From JAPLMI01 sp043798375 (GTDB lineage Bacteria > Omnitrophota > Gorgyraeia > 2-01-FULL-45-10), in contig JAZDOS010000009.1 of the NCBI GenBank assembly GCA_043798375.1, positions 1 through 28,281 on the forward strand: 28,281 nt of DNA, written 5' to 3'. The position numbers and the translations under genes are program-made. Below are positions 1 to 6,375 of the stretch, in pieces (position 1 is the first letter of the stretch; the number at the start of each line of letters is the position of its first letter). The notes beneath the pieces are model-generated. The model was not told the origin of the DNA, ran no database searches, and saw only the letters and a program-made list of their open reading frames with translations.

Positions 1-17
1 TGTCGAGTAGAGCTCAT
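1..17 (-). CDS. Start of group II intron-encoded reverse transcriptase/maturase (partial)
   Basis: Only the first five codons (M S S T R) are inside the window; the gene runs off the left edge. The ATG at 17-15 is preceded on the minus strand by AAGGAGG at about 23-29 with a 5-nt spacing, an excellent ribosome-binding site. It lies just after a conserved intron hairpin (71-108), which is where the maturase ORF of bacterial group II introns begins (domain IV). The identity is inferred from this position only, because no protein domain is visible. Confidence 0.6.
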
Positions 18-654
18 AGCCACCTCCTTGTGAAATTATCTTCACTTGGGGACGCTATGAGCCCCCTCACAGAACCGTGCTTGCAGTTTTCCCGCACACG
101 GCTCTTCGGAAAGACATCCCCCTCTATAGATGAGGTTTCTGGATTAGGTTTTATTGGCAATTGTTCCCCAGTTCTGAGTCTGGCAATTGCTTTCCCTTCC
201 AGCGGTCTTTCCGTAAGCCCCTTCGCTCCATTTCCATTACGAAATTTCTTCGCTACTATGGGCTTATCCGACCACCGATATATTATCTGTGCGTCCTTGC
301 CATTTATAGGCTTGTTATCACATGCCCTGTCGGCAATATATCGGTTCTCCCAAGTTCCTGCAACATCCTTTTGATATAGTGCAACGGTCTCAGACCCCGT
401 CGGGCTCTCGCAACCTTGCCATTTACGGTCGTAAGAATTCTGTCTTATACTATATGAACAGTATCGACCTCCGACACAAGGAGTAATTTCGGGGCTCCAT
501 TCCTTCACTTGCGTTGTAGCCCTATATCCCGCTCCTTTGGCTTCACGAAGACAAGTTACCCTGTCTGGTGCAAAGGTTGGTTCTGGGGTGATGGCTAATC
601 TTTCCCCATGTTGGATTTCCACCAACTGGATATTACAAGCTTCTCTTGGCGCAC
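1..654 (-). mobile_element. Group II intron, 5' portion (domains I to IV start)
   Basis: Read on the minus strand, the intron begins at 654 with GTGCGCC, matching the GUGYG 5' boundary of group II introns. About 550 nt later (71-108) comes the hairpin GAGCCGTGTGCGG ... AGCACGGTTCTG followed by a run of G. This is a hallmark of bacterial group II introns just upstream of the maturase ORF. A strong ribosome-binding site and ATG then start the encoded protein. There is no plausible protein in 30-650: the long open frames there are intron RNA read as codons. Domains V and VI, the maturase and the 3' boundary are outside the window. The intron sits inside a minus-strand host gene, splitting it after a GATTTTGA exon end. 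Confidence 0.82.
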
Positions 655-1148
655 TCAAAATCTTCCTTCAAATTTACTAAAAATGGTTTGCGCGAGTTAT
701 CCTTTTGCGCATTTTTGGCATCGACTTCAGCATCCTCCTTAGTAAACTTATGCAACATATTTGTTTCTAGCCAGGATTCATCCATTACTCCTATTTTATT
801 TTTCTCATTACTTGTATCAACCCACCTGACAGGCGCCTCAGAATGCTTTACGCCCCAAGTACCTTTCATCGAAGGAACGTCAGCGTATGCGCTGCCTGAA
901 CCGTAAAACAATATCGAAAACTCTACGGCGTCAATCAATGCAAAATTGTAGTTACAAAAGAGTCCGTATTCATAATTTCCTCTATAACCTACCCTCGAAA
1001 AAAGTTGATAATAAAAAACGAAGAAGGCTTTTATATCATCCGATGCTCGGTATTTTGCTATAAGATCGGTTAATTTATATGAATCAAATTTTTGAGCGCA
1101 CGGCGTAAAATCAATTACACTACAACCGTTTTTCATTAAAGCATTCAA

Positions 1149-1170
1149 TATATTACTGACTTACGCATAA
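1149..1170 (+). repeat. Left terminal inverted repeat of the IS630 element
   Basis: Exact reverse complement of 2229-2250. Similarity between the two ends continues weakly inward for about 12 more bases. The outer TATA may be wholly or partly target duplication. Confidence 0.88.
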
Positions 1171-1198
1171 ACAATGAAAAATATGGTATACTATATGC

Positions 1199-2216
1199 AT
1201 GAGACCATATGGAACCCAAAAGCAGCTCGAAAAGCGGCGCCGACACGCCATAGAGTTGCTGAAAGAAGGTTATACTTTGTCGGCAACAGCAAAAAAGCTC
1301 GGCTGCTCGCCGGGTTCGGTATTTCTCTGGCGACAGGCGTATCAGCAAGGAGGCGAGGATGCCATGAAACCGAAGCCAGCACCAGGGCGTCCACAGAAAC
1401 TGACGCCCGGCCAAAAGAGAACATTGACACGAATTTTGCTAAAAGGGCCTCTTTCGCTTGGATACCACACCGATTTGTGGACACAAAGGCGTATTGCCGA
1501 GGTGATAGAGAAAAGGTTCGGCGTAGAGTATCATCCCAATCATCTCTGGCGCTTTCTAACGGCGCTGGGTTGGAGTTGCCAGAAGCCCGAAAAGAGAGCC
1601 CGAGAGCGCGACGAAGCCGCCATCCAGCATTGGAAACGCTACGAATGGCCGCATATAAAAAAACGCGGATCGGGCTGGTGCCCATCTGGTCTTTCTTGAC
1701 GAGAGCGGCTTCCTCCTGGTTCCCAACATCAGGCGCACTTGGGCGCCACTGGGTCAAACTCCCCATCTGTCTGTGGCGGGAAACTGGACAAAGATATCGG
1801 CGATATCCGCTATTAGCGTCTCTCCCAAAAGGAAGCGTATCGCCCTGTATATCAGATTCCATTCGCGTAAAAACATCAAGGCGCCGCAAGTCGAAAGGTT
1901 TTTGTACCATATTTTGCGTCATCTCAAGGGTCCGGTTGTTCTTTTGTGGGATAAGAGTCAGGTTCATCGAGCCGCCCTCGTTAAGAAACGTCTTAAACGG
2001 CATAAGAGAATCAACACACATTTCTTTCCCGGCTATGCGCCCGAGCTTAATCCTGCTGAATTTATATGGGCGCAGCTTAAAAGAGCTGCCGCGAACTCTG
2101 TTCCCAAGAATCTGGAGCATCTTAAAAATTCTCTTTTATCACCTTTGTGCAGGATTCGCGATTCGCAGCGTCTCCTGTGGTCATGCATCAGAGCATCGGA
2201 TTTGCCCTGGAGATAG
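1199..2216 (+). CDS. IS630-family transposase, interrupted by a frameshift at an A7 run
   Basis: The first half (ATG at 1199) carries an N-terminal helix-turn-helix (AKKLGCSPGSVFLWRQAYQ) and a second winged-helix-like segment, and stops at 1699. The second half, in the next frame, is readable from about 1659 and carries the DDE_3 catalytic core: VFLDESGF, VLLWDKSQVHRA and APELNPAEFIWAQLK supply the D, D and E residues. The switch falls at seven A residues (1657-1663). Deleting one A joins the halves as WPHIK-NADRAGAHLVFLDESGF. Together they make a protein of about 340 residues, normal for the family. The shift could be a real loss-of-function mutation, or recoding/transcriptional slippage on the A run, since some IS630 transposases are made from two overlapping frames. 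Which one applies cannot be told from a single copy. Confidence 0.85.
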
Positions 2217-2228
2217 TGTTTCTATTAC

Positions 2229-2250
2229 TTATGCGTAAGTCAGTAATATA
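2229..2250 (-). repeat. Right terminal inverted repeat of the IS630 element
   Basis: Exact reverse complement of 1149-1170. It begins 12 bases after the transposase stop codon. Confidence 0.88.
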
Positions 2251-2302
2251 CTCGCTATCGTTTTAAAAAATATTCTCGCTTTACCTTGCCAGATCATAGT
2301 GC

Positions 2303-2308
2303 ACCTCC
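2303..2308 (-). promoter_or_regulatory. Ribosome-binding site of the interrupted gene
   Basis: AGGAGG on the minus strand with 5-6 nt to the ATG at 2297. It fixes the true start of the gene that the IS split, which would otherwise be missed because only 17 codons lie upstream of the insertion. Confidence 0.7.
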
Positions 2309-2317
2309 TGTAAAAGT

Positions 2318-2354
2318 AAAAGCCTCTTACCTATATACATAGATAAGAGGCTTT
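2318..2354 (-). promoter_or_regulatory. Stem-loop in the leader of the interrupted gene
   Basis: Perfect 11-bp arms (AAAGCCTCTTA at 2318-2328 and TAAGAGGCTTT at 2344-2354) enclose a 15-nt loop. On the minus strand the hairpin ends about 10 nt before the ribosome-binding site and is followed by TTTTACTTTTAC, which is only partly U-rich. It could be a leaky terminator or a leader structure. The leader is unusually long (about 180 nt from the predicted start), but no known riboswitch class was recognised. Confidence 0.5.
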
Positions 2355-2482
2355 GTGTTCCAGGAACTTTTATATCGCTTGGACTCATGCGCATCATCAG
2401 GTACCCCCAATGACATAGTAATCCTACATGCTTAAGAGTGCCAAGCTTATTTAGAGAACGAAAAGTTAGCTTATGTATAAAA

Positions 2483-2511
2483 AATATACCACATGTTTTT
2501 GTAAACGTCAA
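2483..2511 (-). promoter_or_regulatory. Sigma70-type promoter of the interrupted gene
   Basis: On the minus strand, TTGACG (2511-2506), a 17-bp spacer and TATATT (2488-2483). It follows the stop of the small ORF at 2538 and points into the long leader of the gene starting at 2297. Confidence 0.65.
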
Positions 2512-2537
2512 GGGTAAAAAGCTTAATTTTTTAACTC

Positions 2538-2735
2538 TTAATTTTTCCATATAGCTCGTATTCCTATCCCATCTATTAAGGTAGCGGGGACGTTATCACC
2601 CGGGACATCGGAGTAATCCTCGTAAAGGCTTTGTGATTTTTTTCGCGTAACGAATAAGCCCATGAGAAATAACAGGACAACCGGTAAGTGATTCGATGAA
2701 GCGGCAATTTCTACTACCTGATCTATCCTGTTCAT
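2538..2735 (-). CDS. Small membrane protein of unknown function (65 aa)
   Basis: The ATG at 2735 has GGAGG about 6 nt upstream and a promoter at 2765-2792. The protein has one hydrophobic stretch (HLPVVLLFLMGLFV, residues about 17-30) followed by basic TRKK, which suggests a single membrane anchor with the C-terminal half in the cytoplasm. The C-terminal part is acidic to neutral (YEDYSDVPGDN). I do not recognise a family. It lies divergently from the XRE-cupin regulator at 2979, and shared repeat elements in the intergenic region suggest the two are regulated together. The good ribosome-binding site and promoter argue that it is real, but its short length keeps confidence moderate. Confidence 0.5.
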   Translation of the reverse strand: MNRIDQVVEIAASSNHLPVVLLFLMGLFVTRKKSQSLYEDYSDVPGDNVPATLIDGIGIRAIWKN

Positions 2736-2764
2736 AAGTACCTCCGTTTTTTAATCGCACTACA

Positions 2765-2792
2765 AGCATATCACATGATTGCGTTTTGTCAA
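2765..2792 (-). promoter_or_regulatory. Promoter of the small membrane ORF
   Basis: On the minus strand, TTGACA (2792-2787), a 16-bp spacer and TATGCT (2770-2765). The spacer contains the whole GATTGCGTTT half-site at 2777-2786, so a bound protein would block this promoter. Confidence 0.6.
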
Positions 2793-2817
2793 GATATTAC
2801 AAAGCCTAAACGCAATC
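2777..2817. promoter_or_regulatory. Inverted repeat, candidate operator of the divergent XRE-cupin regulator
   Basis: GATTGCGTTT (2777-2786) and its exact complement AAACGCAATC (2808-2817) are separated by 21 bp, about two helical turns centre to spacer. A third copy, ATTGCGTT, is at 2898-2905, nearer the plus-strand promoter. The left arm sits between the -35 and -10 of the minus promoter. Binding by the protein encoded at 2979 is inference from position. Confidence 0.5.
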
Positions 2818-2943
2818 CAATATTATAATCAAAACTCATAACTTATTATACATCAAATAGTTATATCAAAATGTTAGGATATAAAACAGTTAAATATATT
2901 GCGTTAAATATAGAAAAAATAGTTAGATTTCGCAACTTTTCTA

Positions 2944-2972
2944 TTGACAAAACCCTGCCTATAGTGTAAACT
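2944..2972 (+). promoter_or_regulatory. Promoter of the XRE-cupin gene, predicted leaderless
   Basis: TTGACA (2944-2949), a 17-bp spacer and TAAACT (2967-2972, four of six consensus bases). The expected start, 6-7 nt after the -10, is the A of the ATG at 2979. There is no Shine-Dalgarno sequence upstream of that ATG. Confidence 0.55.
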
Positions 2973-2978
2973 TTTAGT

Positions 2979-3569
2979 ATGAAACTACACGAGAAGATTC
3001 GGCATATTCGGCAGAATGTTTTGAAGATAAGCCTGAAGGACTTTCATAAAAAGCTTACCGTTATATTCGGCGATAACGTCCTCTCCTATTATACCTTGTG
3101 CCGTCTTGAAAAGGGCCATAGCGAGGCTATCCGCATAAAGAGTTTATACCAGATATGCACCGGCCTTGGCGTATCATTAAAAGATTTGCGGGAAGGCACT
3201 GAAGAGGAAGAGTCGAAGATTGTTAATATAATCAGGGCTTCGGATAGGATTAATAACAGATATTTTTATAGCGAGAAAGCGATAGCTGAGATATTAAGCT
3301 CTCGTAATATTAAGTTTTTGACGATGGAATTGGATTTACTGCCGGGCGGGGTTACCAAAGAGGAAGAAGACCCTGTCGATGTGAATAGATTCGAGAAACT
3401 TATCATAGCATTGCAGGGTGAGATTTTGTGTCATATCGGTAGCGAGAAGCATTTATTACGAAGGGATGATTCACTTTCTTTCGCGAGCAATATCCCGCAT
3501 CATTTCGAGAACCCATCCAAAAAGATAAAGGCGCGCTGTATCGTAATACAAAATCCTAAGTCTTACTGA
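2979..3569 (+). CDS. XRE-family transcriptional regulator with C-terminal cupin domain
   Basis: The 196-residue protein has an N-terminal lambda-repressor-like HTH (about residues 1-75: KDFHKKL ... YYTLCRLEKGHS ... LYQICTGLGVSLKDL). A linker and a small beta-rich cupin-type C-terminal domain follow (about 110-196: LDLLPGG, GEILCHIGSEKHLLRRDDSLSF, HFENPSKKIKARCIVI). HTH-cupin proteins are usually ligand-responsive regulators. The effector is unknown here, and the canonical metal-binding histidine pattern of cupins is poorly kept (only the H of SEKHLL and the HH of IPHHFEN are present). It is the only non-transposase plus-strand gene seen. It is divergent from the small ORF at 2538-2735 and ends directly against the convergent TonB receptor gene. 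Confidence 0.8.
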   Translation: MKLHEKIRHIRQNVLKISLKDFHKKLTVIFGDNVLSYYTLCRLEKGHSEAIRIKSLYQICTGLGVSLKDLREGTEEEESKIVNIIRASDRINNRYFYSEKAIAEILSSRNIKFLTMELDLLPGGVTKEEEDPVDVNRFEKLIIALQGEILCHIGSEKHLLRRDDSLSFASNIPHHFENPSKKIKARCIVIQNPKSY

Positions 3570-5390
3570 TTAAAATTCTATCCGGCCGCCGGATTTGATC
3601 CATCTTCCGGGCATGGGGATGCCGGATTGCTCGGAATAGTCTGCATCGAACAGGTTTGTGGCTTCAAGGAAAACCTTGAAATAGAGCCTGCCCTTCCTGA
3701 TGATATCCTTTGACAGTTTCATATCCACCACAACACATGCCGGATCCCCCACCCTCTTCTTGAAATTCAGCACCCAGGCGTTTTTGAAGCCGAAAAGTTC
3801 AAACTCGAGGCCGGAAGATATATGGTGTTTCAGGTAATCGAGGGCGTATTTTGAAAGGTAGTCATGCTTCCTGTATGAATCGAGGGCTGTATAATCGAAG
3901 TATACCTTCTCGACGGGACACTCGCGCCAGAGGACCCGGGGGGATATTCCGAAGGAAGCTTCGGCGCCGTTAGTGGATACCGTACCTATGTTCGAAGCCT
4001 GCCATATGGAATTGGTGTTGGGCCTTGTCCAGTCTATCGTGTCGTCCGAATTCCTGTGGAAATACGCGGCCGAACAAAAGGCCGGGCCAAGTTTGAAATC
4101 CGCTCCCGCTTCGTACGTCCAGGAACTCTCGGGCACGAGCGACGAATTACCGGCGTTGGCGGGGTCACTGTAATAGAGGTCCGTAAAAGTCGGTATCCTG
4201 TAAGAACGGCCTATGAGGCCCCGGACGCTGAGATTTTTGAACAATTCATAAGCGGCGCTTGCCGACGGCGAAAACTCCCAATTGAAACCGGAGGAATGGT
4301 CCCACCTCATACCTAAATTAACGGCAAGTTTTTCAAGGAGGTGCGGCGACAGCTCGAAAAATATGCCGTTGTTCGTCCTTGAATGGGCCTGGAGGTTAGT
4401 CGAATCTATGGTATCGCGGGATAATTCGAAGCCATAGGCCGCGTCCATAAAATTATTCTTCAATGCGAAATCAAGCTCTCCGCCGTAGGTATAATTCGTA
4501 TGATAATTCGTCTGCCAACCGGGCCGGTTCCTGTCGAGGGCGAATTTATCCCAGTGCCTCCTTAAGAATAATTTAGGCGTTATTTCGAGCTCCCCCTTCT
4601 CTATATGCCCGCTTATCTTGAAAAATCTTGTATCCGTATGCTCTTCCTCGTTGGAAAAAAGGTTCGAATAGAAACTGTCCGCGCCGTAATCCTTTTTTGT
4701 CCAGCCGAAGAAAAAGCCGTATTCGCCAAAATCCGTCTTGATGTTCGCCGAATCCGATAACGACAATATGTTAAACTCTGTCTCCGGCATATATCCGGTG
4801 GAACGGCTCTCCTCTATCGTGAAACGGTTTCCCAATTTATCTACCAAAGGAAACGACGCCGATAGAAGCGTATCGAAATAATCGAATGAGCCTCCCGAGG
4901 CGTCCAGCGATATCTTCGCTTCTTCAGGTTTCTTTGTGATGATGTTTATGACGCCGCCGAAGGAATTCGGCCCGTAGACGCTCGATGCGGGGCCTTTCAG
5001 TATCTCGATCCTCTCCACATCCGCCAGTGTGACGGGGAGGTCCATTGTGTAATGGCCGGTCTGCGGGTCGTTTATCCTGATGCCGTCGATGAGAACGGTA
5101 TTCTCCTCAAAGGTGGCGCCCCTGATATTTACGTCGGATTGCACACCCTCGGGCCCCCTTCTTCTTATGTCTATACCGCCGATATCGCCCATGATGTCCG
5201 GGATGGCGTTATACGAGGATAGCGCGATCATGGCGTTATCCAGGATATCGATTGACCTGCCGGTTTTGGCGGAGTCATAAATGAGCCTGGATGGGGTAAC
5301 CACTATTTTCTCAAGTTCGCGGGCCTCTTCGCAGTAAGAGGCAGGATCGAAAAGGGCTGACAGTAATAAAATAATAAAAACGCGGCGCAT
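3570..5390 (-). CDS. TonB-dependent outer-membrane receptor (BtuB/metal-type)
   Basis: The ATG at 5390 is preferred over an in-frame TTG six bases upstream, because the promoter places the transcript start at about 5391. The 606-residue protein has a signal peptide (RRVFIILLLSALF ... CEEA), a TonB-box-like segment (LEKIVVTPSR) and a plug domain (about 45-155: VNIRGATFEENTVLIDGIRINDP, VERIEILKGPASSVYGPNSFGGVINIITKKP). A 22-strand-type barrel follows, ending in aromatic phenylalanine (GGRIEF). This size fits vitamin B12- or metal-chelate receptors. It takes a substrate across the outer membrane using TonB energy. Lying directly downstream of the nickel/cobalt ABC genes, it probably carries a nickel or cobalt chelate or a cobamide; the ligand is inference. 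It has its own promoter beyond a palindromic terminator. Confidence 0.9.
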   Translation of the reverse strand: MRRVFIILLLSALFDPASYCEEARELEKIVVTPSRLIYDSAKTGRSIDILDNAMIALSSYNAIPDIMGDIGGIDIRRRGPEGVQSDVNIRGATFEENTVLIDGIRINDPQTGHYTMDLPVTLADVERIEILKGPASSVYGPNSFGGVINIITKKPEEAKISLDASGGSFDYFDTLLSASFPLVDKLGNRFTIEESRSTGYMPETEFNILSLSDSANIKTDFGEYGFFFGWTKKDYGADSFYSNLFSNEEEHTDTRFFKISGHIEKGELEITPKLFLRRHWDKFALDRNRPGWQTNYHTNYTYGGELDFALKNNFMDAAYGFELSRDTIDSTNLQAHSRTNNGIFFELSPHLLEKLAVNLGMRWDHSSGFNWEFSPSASAAYELFKNLSVRGLIGRSYRIPTFTDLYYSDPANAGNSSLVPESSWTYEAGADFKLGPAFCSAAYFHRNSDDTIDWTRPNTNSIWQASNIGTVSTNGAEASFGISPRVLWRECPVEKVYFDYTALDSYRKHDYLSKYALDYLKHHISSGLEFELFGFKNAWVLNFKKRVGDPACVVVDMKLSKDIIRKGRLYFKVFLEATNLFDADYSEQSGIPMPGRWIKSGGRIEF

Positions 5391-5397
5391 GGCCAAT

Positions 5398-5427
5398 ATT
5401 ATAAAACTGCGGCGGCTATATTGTCAA
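5398..5427 (-). promoter_or_regulatory. Promoter of the TonB receptor gene, predicted leaderless
   Basis: Perfect hexamers on the minus strand: TTGACA (5427-5422), an 18-bp spacer and TATAAT (5403-5398). The ATG (5390) begins 8 nt after the -10, so the transcript should start at the start codon or one base before it. No Shine-Dalgarno is present (TATTGGCC precedes the ATG). No NikR-type half-site is seen here. Confidence 0.75.
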
Positions 5428-5454
5428 CCTTAAACCTATCGAATGGTTTACAAT

Positions 5455-5558
5455 AGAAATAAAAGGCCGCCGATACAACCTCCAATACAACCTGCGAGGT
5501 TAACTGGTAGATAGCTGCCGGCAAACCTCGCAGGTTGTATTGGGACCCGTTTATTTCT
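5455..5558 (-). repeat. Palindromic intergenic repeat after cbiO, likely terminator
   Basis: The inner arms are 20 bp and perfect (5482-5501 and 5524-5543, with core ACCTGCGAGGT) around a 22-nt loop. Outer arms AGAAATAAA (5455-5463) and TTTATTTCT (5550-5558) nest around them. It starts at the cbiO stop codon and separates that operon from the TonB receptor promoter. Its core and loop recur at 16057-16118 and 16133-16206. Confidence 0.8.
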
Positions 5559-6375
5559 ACGGATGCGGATGATCGTGGCTTGGATGTTCGTGCGGATGAA
5601 CGTGAATTTTGCCGCCGTGAGCGTGAGAATGGACATGTATGAGGTTATGCTCTTCGAGGAATTTTGTGTCGGCCAGCAGTTCCGCCGGGGGTGAACTTCT
5701 TATTATCTTCTTATCATGGCTGAAGACATGCACGATATCCGCGATCTCCTCAACAATATGCATATCATGCGTCGCCGTGATAATTGTCTTCCCGTCAGCA
5801 TGATACCGGTTCAGAAGGCCGATAAGGCCCCTTGAGGTCTTAGGGTCGAGCCCGGCTGTCGGTTCGTCCAGGAGAAGGACGTCGGGCCCCGATATCAGGA
5901 CGGACGCCATGGCGACCTTACGTTTTTCTCCTATACTCAATTGATGCGGCATCCTGTCTATCAGGCCTTTTATATCGAAAAGTTCCGTGATAGAATCGAA
6001 TACCGGCATTATAGCCGCGCGGCTCGAGCCGAAATTGAGCGGCCCGAACATGATCTCTTCTTTTACCGTCGGACAGAAGAGCTGGACATCCGGGTTCTGG
6101 AAGACAAGGCCTACCTTACTTCTAAAATAACGGTTAAATTCTTCGTCGGCCAGCGCTTTCTCGTCAAGGCTATTGCCAAACGCTTTCACGGCGCCGCTAT
6201 CGGGAAAGAAAAGGGCGTCGAGTATGTGTAAAAGCGTCGATTTCCCGGAACCGTTCGCCCCTATAACCGCTATCCTCAGGCCCTTTTCGATCGTGATATC
6301 TATCCCGTTTAAGGCGGGATACTTCCCGAGATACGAGAAGCGGACGTCTTTCAATTCAAAGATCGGATCTTTCAT
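5557..6375 (-). CDS. cbiO: Nickel/cobalt ECF-type ABC transporter ATPase CbiO/NikO with His-rich tail
   Basis: This is the energy-coupling ATPase of a Ni/Co uptake transporter (272 aa from the ATG at 6375). Motifs are Walker A GANGSGKST (39-47), Q-loop VFQNPDVQLF (about 91-100), signature LSIGE (146-150), Walker B VLLLDEPTAGLD (about 166-177) and switch TATHD. The last 30 residues are very rich in histidine (HVHSHAHGG, HVHPHEHPSHDHPHP), a likely nickel/cobalt-binding extension not needed for ATPase function. The ATG overlaps the cbiQ stop (ATGA), which implies translational coupling, so an in-frame start six codons earlier is less likely. A palindromic terminator follows the stop immediately. 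Confidence 0.92.
   Translation of the reverse strand: MKDPIFELKDVRFSYLGKYPALNGIDITIEKGLRIAVIGANGSGKSTLLHILDALFFPDSGAVKAFGNSLDEKALADEEFNRYFRSKVGLVFQNPDVQLFCPTVKEEIMFGPLNFGSSRAAIMPVFDSITELFDIKGLIDRMPHQLSIGEKRKVAMASVLISGPDVLLLDEPTAGLDPKTSRGLIGLLNRYHADGKTIITATHDMHIVEEIADIVHVFSHDKKIIRSSPPAELLADTKFLEEHNLIHVHSHAHGGKIHVHPHEHPSHDHPHP

Larger units (their letters stand above)
1149..2250 (+). mobile_element. IS630-family insertion sequence
   Basis: The element of about 1.1 kb is bounded by perfect 22-bp inverted repeats at 1149-1170 and 2229-2250, whose core is ACTGACTTACGCATAA. The outermost bases are TATA on both sides, so the exact end is ambiguous. IS630 elements duplicate TA, which gives 1151-2248 or 1153-2246. 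A single transposase gene of IS630/DDE_3 type lies inside on the plus strand. The element sits inside a minus-strand gene whose promoter and start codon are still visible on the right side. Confidence 0.88.
655..2297 (-). pseudogene. Unknown gene interrupted by an IS630-type element and a group II intron
   Basis: The gene starts with ATG at 2297-2295 behind AGGAGG (2303-2308), reads M I W Q G K A R I F F K T I A S I, and is cut by the IS at 2250. It resumes at 1148 (L N A L M K N G C S) and stays open for about 165 codons to 655, where the intron begins. The frame joins across the IS only if the 4-bp TATA on both sides is counted as duplicated. The product is not recognised. The visible part carries aromatic-rich segments (for example FFVFYYQLF) and a hydrophilic, charged C-terminal part (TNEK, KEDAEVDAKNAQK). 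No transmembrane segment or known motif was seen. A near-consensus promoter lies at 2483-2511. Group II intron splicing could in principle restore the 3' junction, but the IS is a true disruption. The 3' end is outside the window. Confidence 0.55.

Noticed and set aside
14..658. 214-residue minus-strand open frame over the left edge
   Set aside because: It covers the structured RNA of the group II intron (GTGCGCC 5' end, conserved hairpin at 71-108) and shows no protein motif.
1174..2238. 354-residue plus-strand and 309-residue minus-strand frames across the IS
   Set aside because: Both are shadows of the transposase reading frames, very rich in Arg and Ser, with no motif; the true transposase halves carry HTH and DDE motifs.
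2281..2550. 89-residue minus-strand frame before the interrupted gene
   Set aside because: It spans the promoter at 2483-2511 and the leader hairpin at 2318-2354, and overlaps the start of the interrupted gene; it has no ribosome-binding site of its own.
2318..2600. Possible c-di-GMP (GEMM) riboswitch because of CAAAGCC and GGTAGCGGGG strings
   Set aside because: The two strings are on opposite strands and the required P1 and tetraloop/receptor parts are missing.
5448..5636. 62-residue minus-strand frame beyond cbiO
   Set aside because: Its codons are the palindromic repeat read as protein; similar peptide from the repeats at 16034-16200 confirms this.
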